Source: Carettochelys insculpta (Eukaryota; Chordata; Testudines; Carettochelyidae). From it: DNA of 64,000 nucleotides. Below the pieces are notes generated by a model that saw nothing but the letters and a program-made list of their open reading frames with translations, did not search any database and was not told where the DNA came from. The stretch lies in contig NC_134137.1 in the NCBI RefSeq assembly GCF_033958435.1, forward strand, positions 227,519,501-227,583,500, written 5' to 3'. Below are positions 23,561 through 35,923 of this stretch, in pieces. A program made the position numbers and the translations under genes. Within the stretch, counting starts at the first letter, position 1; each line of letters begins with the position of its first letter.

Positions 23561-24002
23561 GGCTGCGTCTACACTAGCAAGTTCTTCTGAAATATTTTTT
23601 GAAAGAAGGAGTTCGTTCAAAATATCCAGTGGCACGTCTGCGCACAAAAAGCATTCTTTCGAAATTAAATTGAACGAATGTGGTGTTCCTTTCAAAAGCC
23701 CTTTTCCACTCCCATTTCAGGAAGAGCAACTTCTTTCAAAAGCTTCTTTTGAAAGAAAATGTGTGTAGATGCTCCAGAGTCCTTTTTTCGAAAGAGCATT
23801 CCTTATGGCACCTAACTTTTCAATTTTCTGGTTCATTCTTTTGAAAGTGTAGGGGCTGTGTGGATGCTCTCTTTTGAAAGAACAGTTTAATCTTTCAACC
23901 CACTTTTTCATGTGTGGACATGCTCTTTCAAAAGGAGTTATTTCAGAAGAGCTCTTCCAGAAGGGCTTCTCTTGAAAGATTGCTGTAATGTAGGCACGTG
24001 CC
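23561..24002. mobile_element. Harbinger-like MITE rich in TCTTTCGAAA
   Basis: Starts 'ggctgcgtctacactagcaa', ends with the decayed inverse 'tgtaatgtaggcacgtgcc'. The interior has many 'cttttgaaag' and 'tttcgaaa' palindromes in both orientations. TTA precedes it but the right flank is TCC, so the duplication is not intact. It lies directly next to the 23,241 element. Confidence 0.55.
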
Positions 24003-25454
24003 TCCTTCTTTCATCTCCCATATAATCAAATACATGCAATTGCAGAGATAAAAGCAAGAAATTGTACCTGTAGGAAACATAGACGCTAACTTCAGCAACG
24101 CATCAGCTATTTGCAGTATGATATGCTGGGAGCTGATGTTAGCCATGGAGAAGAAGTGTTGTACACAGGCGAGAAATGTCATGAAATGAAATCTGAAAAG
24201 ATAGTATTATAAATAATAATCTAGATAATTGTCCCAACGGCCACACCTGTGCGATAAATTTCATTTTCTTACTCTAAGGTTACAGGATTGTAACTCTGAA
24301 GCTGATGAGGACGGCTGGGTTAATGTGAAGCAGTGGAAATAGCTTCAAGTTAAGGGTTTGTTCTGAATATCACAAAGGCACCAGGATCATGTGGCTTTGC
24401 TGTCTGTTGCCATCCAGTGTTTAAGTTCTACGCTAATTTGACTTTGAGTTACTGTAGCGATACATAATATGGATGTAAGGCCATGTGAAGAGTCCTGGGC
24501 CACTGTGATATCAGAGACAACTCAACCAATTGCCACTCTTACTGTCCAGTTCATTTGCATGCAACAACTTCATCTCTACAGTGTCCATACAATGAATAGT
24601 TGATTATTTGGTCTACAACAGGGGCTCTTGGCTACTAGTAATATCTAAATTTACGTAGTACTTCTCATTCCAGAGGTGTATTACAGATTGCATGAAGGAA
24701 TCCTGTCATTCACCACTGATGGACAGCTTCCTCAGCGCCTTTAGCAATTTAAAAGTGCACAGATCTACTATTGTTATGCAGCAATCTACAGGAGGGGGCA
24801 CCAAAAATCCTACTAACCGAAATTACAGGAACGTTTTTAGGTGGGAAAGATGTAACTTTGAAGCAGGTCAGGTTAGAACGCTTTCTGAACACAAGTAGTC
24901 AATGAAGTCCCAAGAGATCTTTTATATCCTGCAGCGGTAAGTGAGGACTTTTATTTTATGTCTCGTCTGCAAGATGACACCAGACAGAACAGTGTACAAC
25001 TGCCCTGCGAGAGGATCTTGTGTACAGTGCAATCCTGAGTGGAAAGCATTTCTCTGTGATATCACCTAATTTCCTTCCAGCACCACAGTGCCATTTGGTG
25101 CCACAGAGGGGTCTGTACTAACTCAAGGTAACAGCGCTCCCTCGTGAGTCACCCACCGCACTTCAGGAAGCATAAAATAGTCCAGACCCCCAGCCAGAAT
25201 ACCTTGACCCTTTGAATAAATTATCAGCTAAAAGTATCAGTTAAACACCTGAGCCTTCAAACCTTCCAGTCTGTGAAACAAACATTGAAATGTGAAAAAT
25301 ATCTGAGATGTGGAGTTTTGTTACATCGTGTTTCCCAATTGACACAGTGGTTTTGAAGTGTGAAACCTGCAATAATGGCTGTTTTCTCACTGTATAAATG
25401 CAGCTTTCTGAAAAAAAGAGAGCCAGAGAAACAACTTCCCTCACATACAAGAAT
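24003..25454. other. No recognised gene
   Basis: Mixed sequence without domain-bearing frames. 24,290-24,560 may contain old repeat debris, not classifiable by eye. Confidence 0.35.
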
Positions 25455-26090
25455 AATAATTAGGATTAATCAAAGTTAATTCATGTGATTAACTCAAAAC
25501 ATTAATCACAGTTTTAATCCCTGTTTCTCCATTTTCAAATATGTGGACTTCAATTCCAATACAGAATACAAAGTATACACTACTCACTTTTTATTTTATT
25601 ACAAATATTTACACAGTAAAAATGATAAACCAAGAAATAGTATTTTTCAATTTTCCTCATACATGTACTGAACTGTAATGCAGTCTCTACACTGAAAGTG
25701 CAACTTACAAATATGGATTTTTGTTACATATTTGCACTCAAAACTAAAACAGTAGCACCTACAAGTCCACTCAGTCCTACTTCTTGTTCAGCCAATTGCT
25801 AAGACAAACAAGTTTGTTTACATTTACAGGCAATAATGCTGATGGCTTCTTATTTACAATATCACCTTAAAGTGAGAAAAGGCATTCACGTGCACTTTTA
25901 TAGCCAGCATTGCAAGGTATTTACGTTCGAGATATACTAAACATTCATATGCCTCTTCACGCTTCTGCCACCATTTCAGAGGATGTGCTTACATGCTAAT
26001 GACACTCACTAAAAATAAAGCATTAATTACATGCTAATGACACTCACTAAAAATAAAGCATTAATTATATTTTCACTAAGGCTTATAGTC
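25455..26090. repeat. Interspersed repeat, long copy (shared with 21,100-21,260)
   Basis: Begins with 'aattcatgtgattaactc' type sequence, continues with 'acttcttgttcagccaattg' and 'tttgtttacatttacagg', and ends in 'taaagcattaatt'. It matches a family familiar in reptile genomes. The orientation and class (DNA transposon suspected) are not certain. A local tandem duplication lies at its right end. Confidence 0.5.
25991..26066. repeat. 38-bp tandem duplication
   Basis: Two identical adjacent units starting 'acatgctaatgacactcac' and ending 'gcattaatt' (25,991-26,028 and 26,029-26,066). The identity suggests a recent local duplication. Confidence 0.9.
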
Positions 26091-28039
26091 ATTAGGACTA
26101 GACAAACTGCAAGATCTTTATGGAAGAGTAAGCAGTGGGTTAACCTAACTGATTTGGGGACCTAGAAGAATCCTCTGTGTGCCCTCAGCCTATCATACAC
26201 AGAGAGGGATTTTGCAGATTTTTTTGAAAGCTCAGTGTGAGTGGGTGGAGACAGCTCACTGTTCCCACCATGGGCACTGTGGTTGCTCTGGGGCTGGAGC
26301 AACGATGGGGAAAATTAGTGGGTGCTCTGTACCCAATGGTATCAAGCTCCTCCCTCTGTCCCTCTCTCCCCAGCACCTCCCACCAGCCACAACAGTTATT
26401 TTGCAACATGCAGAGGCTCTGGGAAGGGGATGAATGAGGATGCAGCATTTGGTGGAAAGTGTGGAAAGAGGTAGGATGGGGTGGAGTCTCAGGGCAAGGG
26501 TTTAGGGGAGGTGTGTAGTGGAGGTGGGGCCTGGGGAAGAGTCAGGGGGTCAAGCACCACCTGGCTAGAGTAGAATGTGTTGACTCTATGGCCCCTGCTC
26601 GTACTGTCTTTTTTTTTTCCCAAGGAAACACTGGGTACCAGCTTTCTCAGTGGGTTCTCTTAGGGAAACAACAGTTAGTTCCTAGACACTTCAACCCCCT
26701 TGGTTGAAGGATCCACCTTACCCAGATTTCTAGAGCTCTGGCATCTATAGTTCCTCTCATGATGAATACCAAAATGGCTTTCTGCTTCTGTTTATATTTC
26801 TCAAATCTGTTGTCTATGTTTCAAGAGCCAGGAGGTATTTCTGGGAGGTCCAGCTTCCATCTCCTGCTGTGATTAAGTGGTCTTCTCCCCATTGCTAGTC
26901 TGAGGGCTTTGCTTATCTTCTATGTAAATGCACTTCCATAGTTTTAGACCTTGCCTTGCTCAATTTACACTGGAGACGGAATCAAGCAGGTGAAATAACA
27001 GTCCTTGATCTGGGACAGGCTGGATTTACACATTGACTAAACATTTTAAGAATAGATTTGCAGCATATGCCTATAATTCTACATACAGTGCACACACGTA
27101 ACATCATGCAATAATATCAGCGGCCAGCTCATTACCTTTATTTTTGACAACTCGTGTGACATTCAGATACAGGTTATGACAACAAGTTTAAGTAGCCCTA
27201 AGTAATGTAGTGTATAGCGAGCCCTATCAGATGAGGGGCTTTCTGGGTCTCAGCGTGCCAGCTCTCCCAGCAGGTTCTGTGAGAGAGGATTATCAGGTAA
27301 ACACATTTTCCCTTCTGAAGTAGTTGTTGTTTTGGTTTTTTTAAATAAAAATTATTTGCCCTCATCCTAACAAAGTAGCAGCAAAAGAGTACTGTTAGTA
27401 GTTGTATAGAGCCAGTGAGAGAGACCTCTTCATAATTTCTAGCATGTTAAAGGAGCTTGGGAGTTCCTTGTTTGTTGATGGCGTGCTTAAGATTATGGGC
27501 CTCCCCTTACTAGGAGTTGAGGGGGGGGGGGGTCATGATTCAGAACCAGGTGAGCAGAGCCAACTGCTACAGCACAGATGTTCCTTTCTCCTGCTGCTGT
27601 ATACTCATTTAGATTTTGGAAGGCCGGTAGCTCTTATTTTATGGATTATGACAAGGATTTTCTTCTGGCAGTGGCCATTTCCAGTCATTTAATTATCTTG
27701 AGGGAGGCAGCTCTTGGGTTCAGAGTAGCAGGGGTAAAGGTGTAAGTCCCTGTGGGATCTTTGTATATAAAAGAAAAATAGAATAGATGGCAATCAAAAG
27801 GGTTTGTCAGGAATGTCAGGGAGATGTAGCTGTGCAAATAGCAAAGGCTGAAGTTCAGGAGCCTCTTTTGAACCTGGAATGATGTACACAGAAGATAATA
27901 AAGAACTGCAGCTCAGTGTTTGGCAGGTTCAGGAGTCGCACCATCTTCAGCCCTTGGAGAAATAGCCATTAATGGAGAAAGTCTGCACAAAGCACAGGCT
28001 TAACATAAAACTGTGGGCTCCAACTGTACACTATGTTAA
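26091..28039. other. No recognised gene; possible LTR fragment at 27,030-27,170
   Basis: 26,180-26,580 is GC-rich with overlapping frames on both strands. 27,030-27,170 shares 'ttttaagaatagattt' with 13,290. A G12 run lies near 27,522-27,533. No coding domain. Confidence 0.35.
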
Positions 28040-28800
28040 TCTTATTTATTATCACAGCACATAAAAGTCCAGGTCATAAACCAGGGCCCTGTTGTACAAG
28101 GTGCTGCACAAATACAGAATGACATTTATTACCTCCAAAGAGCTTACAGTCTAATGGTAAGACATGAAATAATCGGTGGGTACAGGTAACAGAATACACA
28201 TCAACAATGATACAGTATTGGTCAGCATGGTAGGCAGTGGGCTCAGAACTCCAGCAGTCTAACAGGTATCAAGGATTTTCAGGCCACTATAGCAAAAGGG
28301 AGTCTTGAGAGGGGATTTGAAAGAGAATGATGCAATGGCTTTGTGGATATTTATGAGGAACTCCTTCCAGATGCGAGGGGCAGAACAGGTGAAAGCATGA
28401 AAGTGGATGCTTGAAAATTTAATAAGTGGGTGATAGAAGGAGTTACCATGGGCCAGTCAGAACTAAGAGTCCACTTCTTAATACTGAATGAGAGATGACA
28501 GGTAGTGTCAGGATAATGAAATGAAGACAAATACGTTATGTTTGACACACTAGAGAAGGGGAAGCCATTGGAGGGCTGTAAAGAGAGGGGAGACCTGGTC
28601 CAAGCAAAGGAGCAGGCAGTGATCTTTGCAGCAGCATACGGAATGGCTCTAATGAGGACAAGATTGCATTTGTCAGGATCTTACAGTAAGAAGAGTAAAA
28701 ATCCTCAGTAATATCCAATACAGTGCTTGTAGTATATTTCAATGAGACTTCAAAGACCCAGTTCCTTCCAAGACTACTAAACCGACTACAGCCTAAACAT
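28040..28800. repeat. Ancient amniote-type repeat relic
   Basis: 'gttgtacaaggtgctgcaca' and 'ccaaagagcttacagtctaa' belong to a widely dispersed amniote repeat I recognise from memory. The following 'gaggaactccttccagatgc' and 'gaagccattggagggctgta' phrases appear in the same family. Strongly diverged. Class uncertain. Confidence 0.45.
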
Positions 28801-28989
28801 CCCAATTATCTGATATACCCAAGGAGCACAAATAAAATTCCTGAGTGAGATATATGGAGAGGATTTGGGAAATCATACAGATATCTGTAAAAATCAGATT
28901 CCTGGCATGGAGAAATATCTTTTTGGGAGTCTTTTGGACTGACTTCATGATTATTGCAACCATTTGTGCAAGGTAGTCTTTAGTACGTA

Positions 28990-29303
28990 CAGGTTAAACC
29001 TCTCTTGTCTGGCACCCTTGGGACCTGACTGATGCCAAACAAGAGACTTTGCCAGACCATGGGAGGTCAATATTGTTTAGCAGTATTACCAACACTTCCA
29101 CTGCTTACTGGGCTCTTAGAAGACATTTAGGGGTAAATTACAGCAAATAGCACAGAACACTGAGAGCCAGGTCTGGTGCCTGTAAGCAAACTTTATGGAA
29201 CCACAGGAAGCTTGGCCACAAGTGGTCATCTGGCTAACTAAAATCATGCCAGATTACAGATTTTGCCGGACAAGAGAGTACCGGACTAGAGAGGTTCAAC
29301 CTG
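28990..29303. mobile_element. CAGGTTGAACC-type MITE, intact copy (empty site for the 3,427 copy)
   Basis: Termini 'caggttaaacctctcttgtc' and, inverted, 'ctagagaggttcaacctg'. 314 bp, no coding capacity. It lacks both MITE insertions seen in the 3,427-4,718 copy and so gives the ancestral sequence at those points. Confidence 0.7.
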
Positions 29304-29830
29304 TGTATAGATTGTGTACAGTATTACATAGGGAGAACAAAGAAGAAACAGAAGTGTACAGATAAAACAAAATACTCATGTCCTCCTCCACTTTGTTCTC
29401 AGCCATTCAGAAAAAACTCTTTCTTTTTAACATCTGTGGGATGTTTTTTATATATGCTGAACCGCTGCTACTTTCACTGTGCATGCAGTTGCATCCCCCA
29501 GACAGCAATTCATTTCCTTTTTTGGTCTGCAGATGACAATGAGTTTGATCATTCCTTTAACAATTAAACCATAGAGGAGATCTCCTGTGCATGTCTCCTA
29601 GTCCCTCATTTGCAATGGAGAAATCAGCTGCCCTCTTGGATGGCACTGGCTCTTCCTCTGGTCTCCATTGAGTACCCCCCACAAAATTGAGAACCTACTG
29701 CTGAGAAGGAGTCAAGAGTGAGAGTGGGGGTATGAAGACTACTACCATTCTCTTTCCCTATACTAAGCCCTTCAGAAAAGCCAGCAAAAAGTTAATGTGA
29801 ATTTTTTCTGCAACCCCTCCTCAAAAAGTA
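29304..29830. other. No recognised feature
   Basis: Non-coding looking sequence without identifiable repeats. Confidence 0.35.
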
Positions 29831-29831
29831 A

Positions 29832-30420
29832 ATCCCAGTAGAATCACAGTGTAGGCCCAGAATGGGGGAACATCATATCATCTAATCCAGTGGCCCCCTG
29901 ACTATGGGGTGTGCTACCCTAGGTGGTCACAGAGGAATGTTGGGGAGGGGGCACAGCAGGACCAGACCATCTCCCTGGGGCAGGGTGGGAATGTCACTCT
30001 GCCCCGGTTCTGCTCTGACCCCATTCCTAAGTGCCTGGGCACTAAGTCTAGTTACTTGCAGAGACTGTCCTCTGACACTGGGGGGACGGTGGTAAGAAGT
30101 AAAGCAGCTGCCGCTGGAGCCTGGGGGACCACCCAGACAGCTTTGATAAGAGATTCTGGTGGCTTTCCCTCCCCTGTCCTGCCCAGATTTTTAGGATGAT
30201 GGATGCAAACCGGGTAATGTGTGGAGCGTGATGCAAAAAGTCTGGAACTTTTGATCTAGTCTGACAACCTGCACGTTCTAGGCCACAGATACTTGCTCAC
30301 TAACTCCTATAATACACCCCTACCTCTGACTAGGTTACTGAAGCCTTCAAATAATGATTTAAAGATGCCAAGTTACACTCAACCATTCACACTAATTTAC
30401 ACCTGCAAGTGACGCACGTC
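29832..30420 (-). mobile_element. CR1 LINE fragment split by a hAT-like MITE
   Basis: 'agaatcacagtgtaggccca' and 'atcatctaatcc' at the left, then 'atctagtctgacaacctg' and 'taatgatttaaagatgccaa' at the right, are the complement of the CR1 3' region. The two parts become contiguous if 29,888-30,253 is removed. Confidence 0.6.
29888..30253. mobile_element. hAT-like MITE nested in CR1
   Basis: Starts 'cagtggccccctgactatgg', a known hAT-like terminus type, and ends with a decayed inverse. 8-bp duplication atctaatc (29,880-29,887) and atctagtc (30,254-30,261), 7 of 8 match. Frames inside are shadows. Confidence 0.65.
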
Positions 30421-30605
30421 TCATGCTACAGAAAAAGGTGAAGCCTCCACCCTAAAGCAGGGTCTCTACCAGTCTGACGGGGGGAAAGTTCCCTCTCAAC
30501 CACAAATATAGTGAGCAGCTGGACCCTGGGCATTTTGGTAAGACACAAGATGAAGGTACCTAGAGAAAAGAATTCTCTGTAATAACACAGAGCCTTCCTC
30601 ATCTA

Positions 30606-30860
30606 CAGGTTGACCCTCCCAAAACCAGCATTCTCTCATCTGAAACAGCTGTGGTCTGGTAGGACCACAGACGTTACTAGACCAGAGACCCCCAGTTTGG
30701 AGGTCAGTGGAGGAGCCCAGCAGGGCTTGTGTCCCTGCCCAGAGGTGACAGCTAGCTAGAGCCAGCCTGCTTGCAGCCAGGGTTGTTTTGGCAGCCTGGC
30801 TGGGGCCAGAGTTGGCTGCCAGGGCCAGGGGCCATGCTGGTAGCCCAGTAGCCAAAGCTG
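30606..30860. mobile_element. CAGGTTGAACC-type MITE, truncated copy
   Basis: Left end 'acaggttgaccctcccaaaa' and 'ccagcattctctcatctg' resemble the 28,990 family. The right terminus is not found. Confidence 0.35.
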
Positions 30861-31186
30861 GCACCCATGGAGTGGACCCAATCCTTAGGACCAAGCTAGA
30901 GAGCTTCTTAAATTTTGCAAACTGTTCATGCCCCTCAAAGGGAACAGTTCTGTCACACCGCTGTGCAAGAAAGGTAAAAGAGGTATGGATGTGCAGGTTT
31001 GTACCATTCAAGCATCTCCTCTCACTGGGGTAATCCTTAGATAGCTGATTAAGTGGGTTTTCCACCGTTCTCTGGCAACAAACCAATGCCCAGCAGTGGC
31101 TGCAATCTGGTCCAGTATACCAGCATAGTCCAAAGAGATTTAAATTCCCAGAGTGAGGAGAAACAGTGGGGAGGAAGCACTATAGG

Positions 31187-31860
31187 CCGGAGGTAGCCAA
31201 CCTCTGGCTCTGGAGCCACCTGTGGCTCTTCAGAAATTAATATGTGGTTCCTTCCATAGGTACTAACTATGAGGATGGAGCTACAGGCACCAACTTTCCA
31301 ATGTGCTAGGGGTGCTTGTTGCCCCAGGCCCTTCCCCCACTCTATCCTTTATGGTCTAGATCCATAGTGTCCAACATACTAACCAATAGCAGCTGTTTGG
31401 CCGGCTGAGCATGGCTAGTTGGCCTGAAGAATAAATATATTTTCAGAATAAGGCAGCTAGTTCTCTATACCAGGAGCCACTCTAGCGGTCACTGCTTCAG
31501 AACTGGTTGGATGCCAGGGTAGGTCTAGGTGGTGCTTGGTCTTGTCATGAGCGCAAGGAACGGGACTTGATGACCTCTTGTGGCTCTTCCCAGTTCTATG
31601 CTTCTGCAATTCCCCAAGTCCTGCCCCTTCCTGCCCTTACCTCTGAGCCTGCCACATTCTCTCCCTTCCCGCCTTCTCTAGAACCTCCTGCACGCTGCGA
31701 AACAGCTGATCGCAGTGGGGAGGAGGCACAGGGAGTGGGAGGGGAATGCTGATTGGCAGTAGGTGGGAGCTGATGGGGGCTGCTGACGTATTACTGTGGC
31801 TCTTTGGCAATGTACACTAGTAAATTCTGGCTCCTTCTCATGCTCAGGTTGACCACCCTG
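31187..31860. mobile_element. hAT-like MITE, 674 bp
   Basis: Left end 'ccggaggtagccaacctc', right end the inverse 'caggttgaccaccctg'. Perfect 7-bp duplication ctatagg at 31,180-31,186 and 31,861-31,867. Internal 'ggctctggagccac' and 'tggctctttggcaatg' phrases are typical of this family. A second member lies at 60,985-61,545. It contains a short CR1/SINE-like tail. Confidence 0.75.
31500..31612 (+). mobile_element. CR1-like 3' tail inside the hAT MITE
   Basis: 'acgggacttgatgacctctt' and 'ttcccagttctatgcttctg' match the CR1-type tail. Either a nested truncated CR1 or a SINE using that tail. Confidence 0.5.
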
Positions 31861-31869
31861 CTATAGGAA

Positions 31870-32420
31870 ATTAGCTACCTTTTCCCACAGGACTATGTAA
31901 CAAAATAAAAAGTTGTAATGCAGCTAGCATATCCCCCAGAGGATTTCCCTGATGGAACCGTTTATTAGAGCACATTTAGTGTTCCAGGGGAGACAACAGT
32001 AATGTATTTATAGGTCAATAGGTATGTAACTGAAGATCATCTAGACTCATAAAGATGAAGAAGAATTAAATGCTTTTAAGGAGGGAAGCATTGAAATACT
32101 GAGGTTGCACTCCATCCCCCTTTCTCTTCCCTTTTCCTTCCTGCTATCCATCTTTCTGTGTCTGGATCTTTACATCAATGTAAGCAAATCATGCAGCTGC
32201 TGCTTCACCCCCATCCAGTGCCACCCTAAACAGTTTGTATAAACGTGTACAAATTTACAGTCTACTGTTTTTTCATGAGTCTGTTGGTACGTAATGGACT
32301 TCATGTAAAGTATTAACTGCATCAAGAAAAAGGAGCTGGGATGTGAAGTTCTATCAACTCCACAAACTCCATTTTTAGTTCACAGGAGTCACAGAGCTAG
32401 TTTGAATTAATGGAAATGTT
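31870..32420. other. No recognised feature
   Basis: Non-coding looking sequence. Confidence 0.35.
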
Positions 32421-32422
32421 TA

Positions 32423-32868
32423 CAGTAAACCCTCAAGTTATACAGGGGTTGCATTCCTGCAACCCCCATGTAACTCAAATTTTCACGCAAGTCAAGGGGA
32501 AACAGGAACTAAGCTGCAGCCTGGTTCCCAGCTCTCCTGGGCTTGCAGGAACCAGGAAATTGACCAAGGCTGGCTCTCATGAGTTTCCTGGCTCCCATGA
32601 GCTGGTCAGTTTCCAGGTCCTGAAAACAGCCAAGGGCTGCCAACCAGGCAGCAGTCTGGTTCCCAGCTCTCCTCCCCTTGCAGAGCCAGTCAGTTACCCT
32701 AGTCAGTTTCCCAGCTGTGCAAGGGGAAGGGAACTTGGAACCAGAGACAGCCTGGTTCACAGCTCCCTGCCATTCTGGACACTGGGAAACCACTCCTGTC
32801 AGGGGCAGCAGCCAAGTTTCTCCTGTTGGGGTGGCAGTCGCATTAACCTGAGACTTGAGAGTTTACTG
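32423..32868. mobile_element. Mariner/Tigger-like MITE, 446 bp
   Basis: Left end 'cagtaaaccctcaagttata', right end the inverse 'acttgagagtttactg'. TA on both sides (32,421-32,422 and 32,869-32,870). The interior has repeated 'ggttcccagctct' phrases. Frames on both strands are compositional. Confidence 0.75.
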
Positions 32869-32870
32869 TA

Positions 32871-34064
32871 CGCTGTTTACTGTAATCCTGTAATTTAATC
32901 TGAAAGGTCAATTGAAGGACTGTTGAATAATACTTTATTTCTGGTTAAAAGGAAGCTGGAGGTCTGTTCTAGGGGTTGAGGAACCTCTCTTCTCCCACAA
33001 AAAGGTATAGTTTGGATCAAATTGATTCTCTATAGGATGAATACAAACTGTATTTTTAATTTGAATTTTCCCCTCCTCATGCTCCCCTTTCCACAGTATC
33101 TTGTAAGAGGAATATGAACTCAGTTGAAGCTTCAAACTTACAATAATGAGTGAGTTGGAAAGTAGTCCAAAAAGAGATGCTCAGCCCTAGTGGAGACCTT
33201 CATAAACAAAGATTCATAAAGCTGAATGGTAAATTATCAATGTTTCTGAATGGTAAATTAATTTAGTCAGTCCTAAAATGCACTATCCTATAGTCTGAGC
33301 TCACTGCTTTTGTGAGTCTAAAATCTGTCAGAATTCTGGAAGGGCGTCATCCCTCATGCTATCTTTCAGTCATATCCTTCTTGAGATGTGGTGATAGCTG
33401 GTCCTCTCTGCTCAGAGCAGCAACTTTTATTAAGTACAATCTTTGTCTCCTTGGGACATGTACTTAACCAGAAAGTTCTAGGCCGATACCCCAGTCGTGA
33501 TAGTCCCAAAGCTGTGCAGAAAGCCTGCTGCTCCCTGGGGGTGAGCCACTAGTTGAGAGTAATTCAAATTTTACAGTCTCAGATGGCTGTCTAGATTAGA
33601 GTAGGTAAAAATTTTGGATGCATAATTTTGTCAAAAAGGTGCTCCTACGTCAGCAGAAACTATTCACAAACTTGTGCTGAACCTGTCAAGGCGTTTCAAT
33701 GAAACCAAAAAGTTGAAATAAAAAATTAATTTTGACACAAAACATTTTGTTTAGAATTTTTTTTTAGGCATGTTTCACGGAAGCAACAACAAGGATTCAT
33801 GAACTGGCTGAAGGAGGGTATGGGCATTCCTGGAATGTATTGGCTGTAGTTTCAAATTCGTTGAAATTTGAAAAATGCTTTCATTATTTGCTTGGCTTTA
33901 GCTTCTTTATAATATCATTCAACAAGCGTCAAACCTCTTTCCTGAGCTGGGAAGTTACTAGGCATACATTTCAACAGGCCACCCTTAGGCAAGTTTAGAC
34001 CTGTGTTCAGCACATAATACAAACTGGAAAGCACAGTCAATGCAAACACTTCCCATTCAGATTC
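32871..34064. other. No recognised gene
   Basis: Non-coding looking sequence without identifiable repeats. Confidence 0.35.
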
Positions 34065-34074
34065 CTTGCTAACA

Positions 34075-34296
34075 AAATAGTAACAGAGCAGTAGACCTGT
34101 TAATATTCTAACAACAAAAAAAAAAAGCAGTTATGTAGCACTTTAAAGACTAATAAAATAATTTATTAGGTAATGAGCTTTCATGGGGCACACCCACTTC
34201 TTCAGATCTGGAGAAGTGGGTCTGTCCCATGAAAACTCATCACCTAATAAATGATTTTATTAGTCTTTAAAGTGCTACATGACTCCTTTTTTTTGT
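34075..34296 (+). mobile_element. Fold-back SINE
   Basis: Decayed head 'cagtagacctgttaatattc' at the left, then inverted arms ('gtagcactttaaagactaat' and its complement) meeting near 'cagatctggagaag'. A perfect 10-bp duplication CTTGCTAACA (34,065-34,074 and 34,297-34,306) flanks the entire unit. Confidence 0.8.
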
Positions 34297-34449
34297 CTTG
34301 CTAACAGAGCTGGTCCTTTGGCTCAAGTGGCAGAGGGCCAAGCTTTTATAATAAATATTTCTATTTCCCATTCAGAAAGAAGCAAGGTAATGTATTTGAA
34401 TTACGTATGAATGATGAAGTAGTTTCTATTTCAATTAATTAATAACTAA

Positions 34450-35160
34450 AGAAGATATTAAACGATATCTTATAGGGTAAACATTTTTAAATCAGCAGGC
34501 CTGGACAGCTTTACACCTACGAGTCCCACAAAAAGTTGGCTGGGGAGATCTCTGGCCCACTAATATTCATTTTTAATACATATTGGAACAATGGGGAAAT
34601 TCCAGGAGACAAGAAAAGTGCTAATGTGCCAATATTCAAAAAGGTGAGGAGGATGACGAGAGTAACTTTAAGCCAATTACCCTGACATCCTAGGCCAAAA
34701 ACCCAAAAAGCCGTTTTGGGAGTCAATTGATAAAAAAAAAAAAAAAGATGAGACTACAATTAATGCCAATTAACATGTTTTTACAGAAAATGTGTCTTGT
34801 CAAACTTGATTTCAATATCTGATGAACATACAAATTTGGTCGACACAGGCAATAACAAAGATGTAATGTACTTAGATTTTTTGAAGGCATTTGACTTGGT
34901 ACCACATGACATTCTGAATAAAATATCAGCACTATACAACACCAGTGAAGCACACATTAAAATGGATTAAGAACTGGCTCACTGCCACATCCGAAATTGT
35001 AAATGTCAGTGGGGAATACCTATTGAGTGGGGGTGTTTGCAGTGGAGCTTTACAGGGATTGGTCCTGGGCTTGACACTCGACATTTTCATCAATGATCTG
35101 GATGTAAATATAAAGTGACTGCTGATAAATCCTGCAGATGGCACACAAACTGGAAAATGG
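34450..35160 (+). pseudogene. CR1-like LINE reverse transcriptase fragment
   Basis: Broken frames on the plus strand still show reverse transcriptase signatures. At about 34,870-34,915 a frame reads YLDFLKAFDLVPHD, the motif A region of CR1-type LINEs. At 35,050-35,110 ALQGLVLGLTLDIFINDLD matches the following block. The catalytic YADD block would follow, but the sequence degenerates near 35,120. An A16 tract at 34,730 and stops interrupt it. Relic, not functional. Confidence 0.6.
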
Positions 35161-35189
35161 TAAATAATGATCAGGACAGAAGAGTTAAA

Positions 35190-35920
35190 TAAGGCACCAA
35201 TCCTGTAACTGCATTGGCCCTGGGCAGAAAGCCCAGCACTGAATTACATTGACTCCAATTACATACAGATGCAAGGGTCCATCTGTGCAGGTGTAGTTGA
35301 AGGACAGACCTTTAAGTCATTTGCTACTAGGAAAACCAGGTTTCCCTTGAGGCTGACCTTTTGCTACTGATTTAGTGTGCAACTGGTTACGGAATGAAGA
35401 GTGATATGATTCACTGAAAACTGCCAATTTAAGAACCAAAGCCATCTTATAACAATCAGTGACATTTAAAAAGAGAGAAACCTTATTTTACACCTCTAAA
35501 TATCTTATATTTAATGGAGTAAGACCATCAGGTATTAGAAGACACTTTCTGCAGAAGAGTATCAAGTTATATCTTAAGGCATGCACTCCAAAGGTTTACA
35601 TTACTAAAGACAAGCTAGAAAAGTCCTCCACAGGCAAGCTAAACAAAATAAAATTTGGTAAGTGCATTGAGTATCAGTCAGTGTAACATTACATGTAGCA
35701 ACACTTATTGTGTTGTAATAATATATTTTCAAGGTTTATTTTACGTTACTTGGGAAGAGTTTATGCAAAACTGAAAAAGCCATTCTTATACAGGAATAAG
35801 TGTGTCCATATAGGATGGGTTATTCAAAATATACCAGTACTATATTGGTATAACTGTTAACACTTTTCCATGTAGAAAACATCATAGTCTTTTATTGCAT
35901 TATGCCTCTGCCTACTTCAC
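35190..35920. other. No recognised gene
   Basis: AT-rich sequence. The open frame 35,459-35,686 has no domain signature. Confidence 0.35.
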
Positions 35921-35923
35921 TAA

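Noticed and set aside
30496..31086. 196-codon minus-strand frame
   Set aside because: No recognisable domain. It covers a truncated MITE and GC-rich sequence and has counterpart frames on the plus strand.
32410..32898. 162-codon frame
   Set aside because: It lies across a mariner-like MITE bounded by TA and has no domain.
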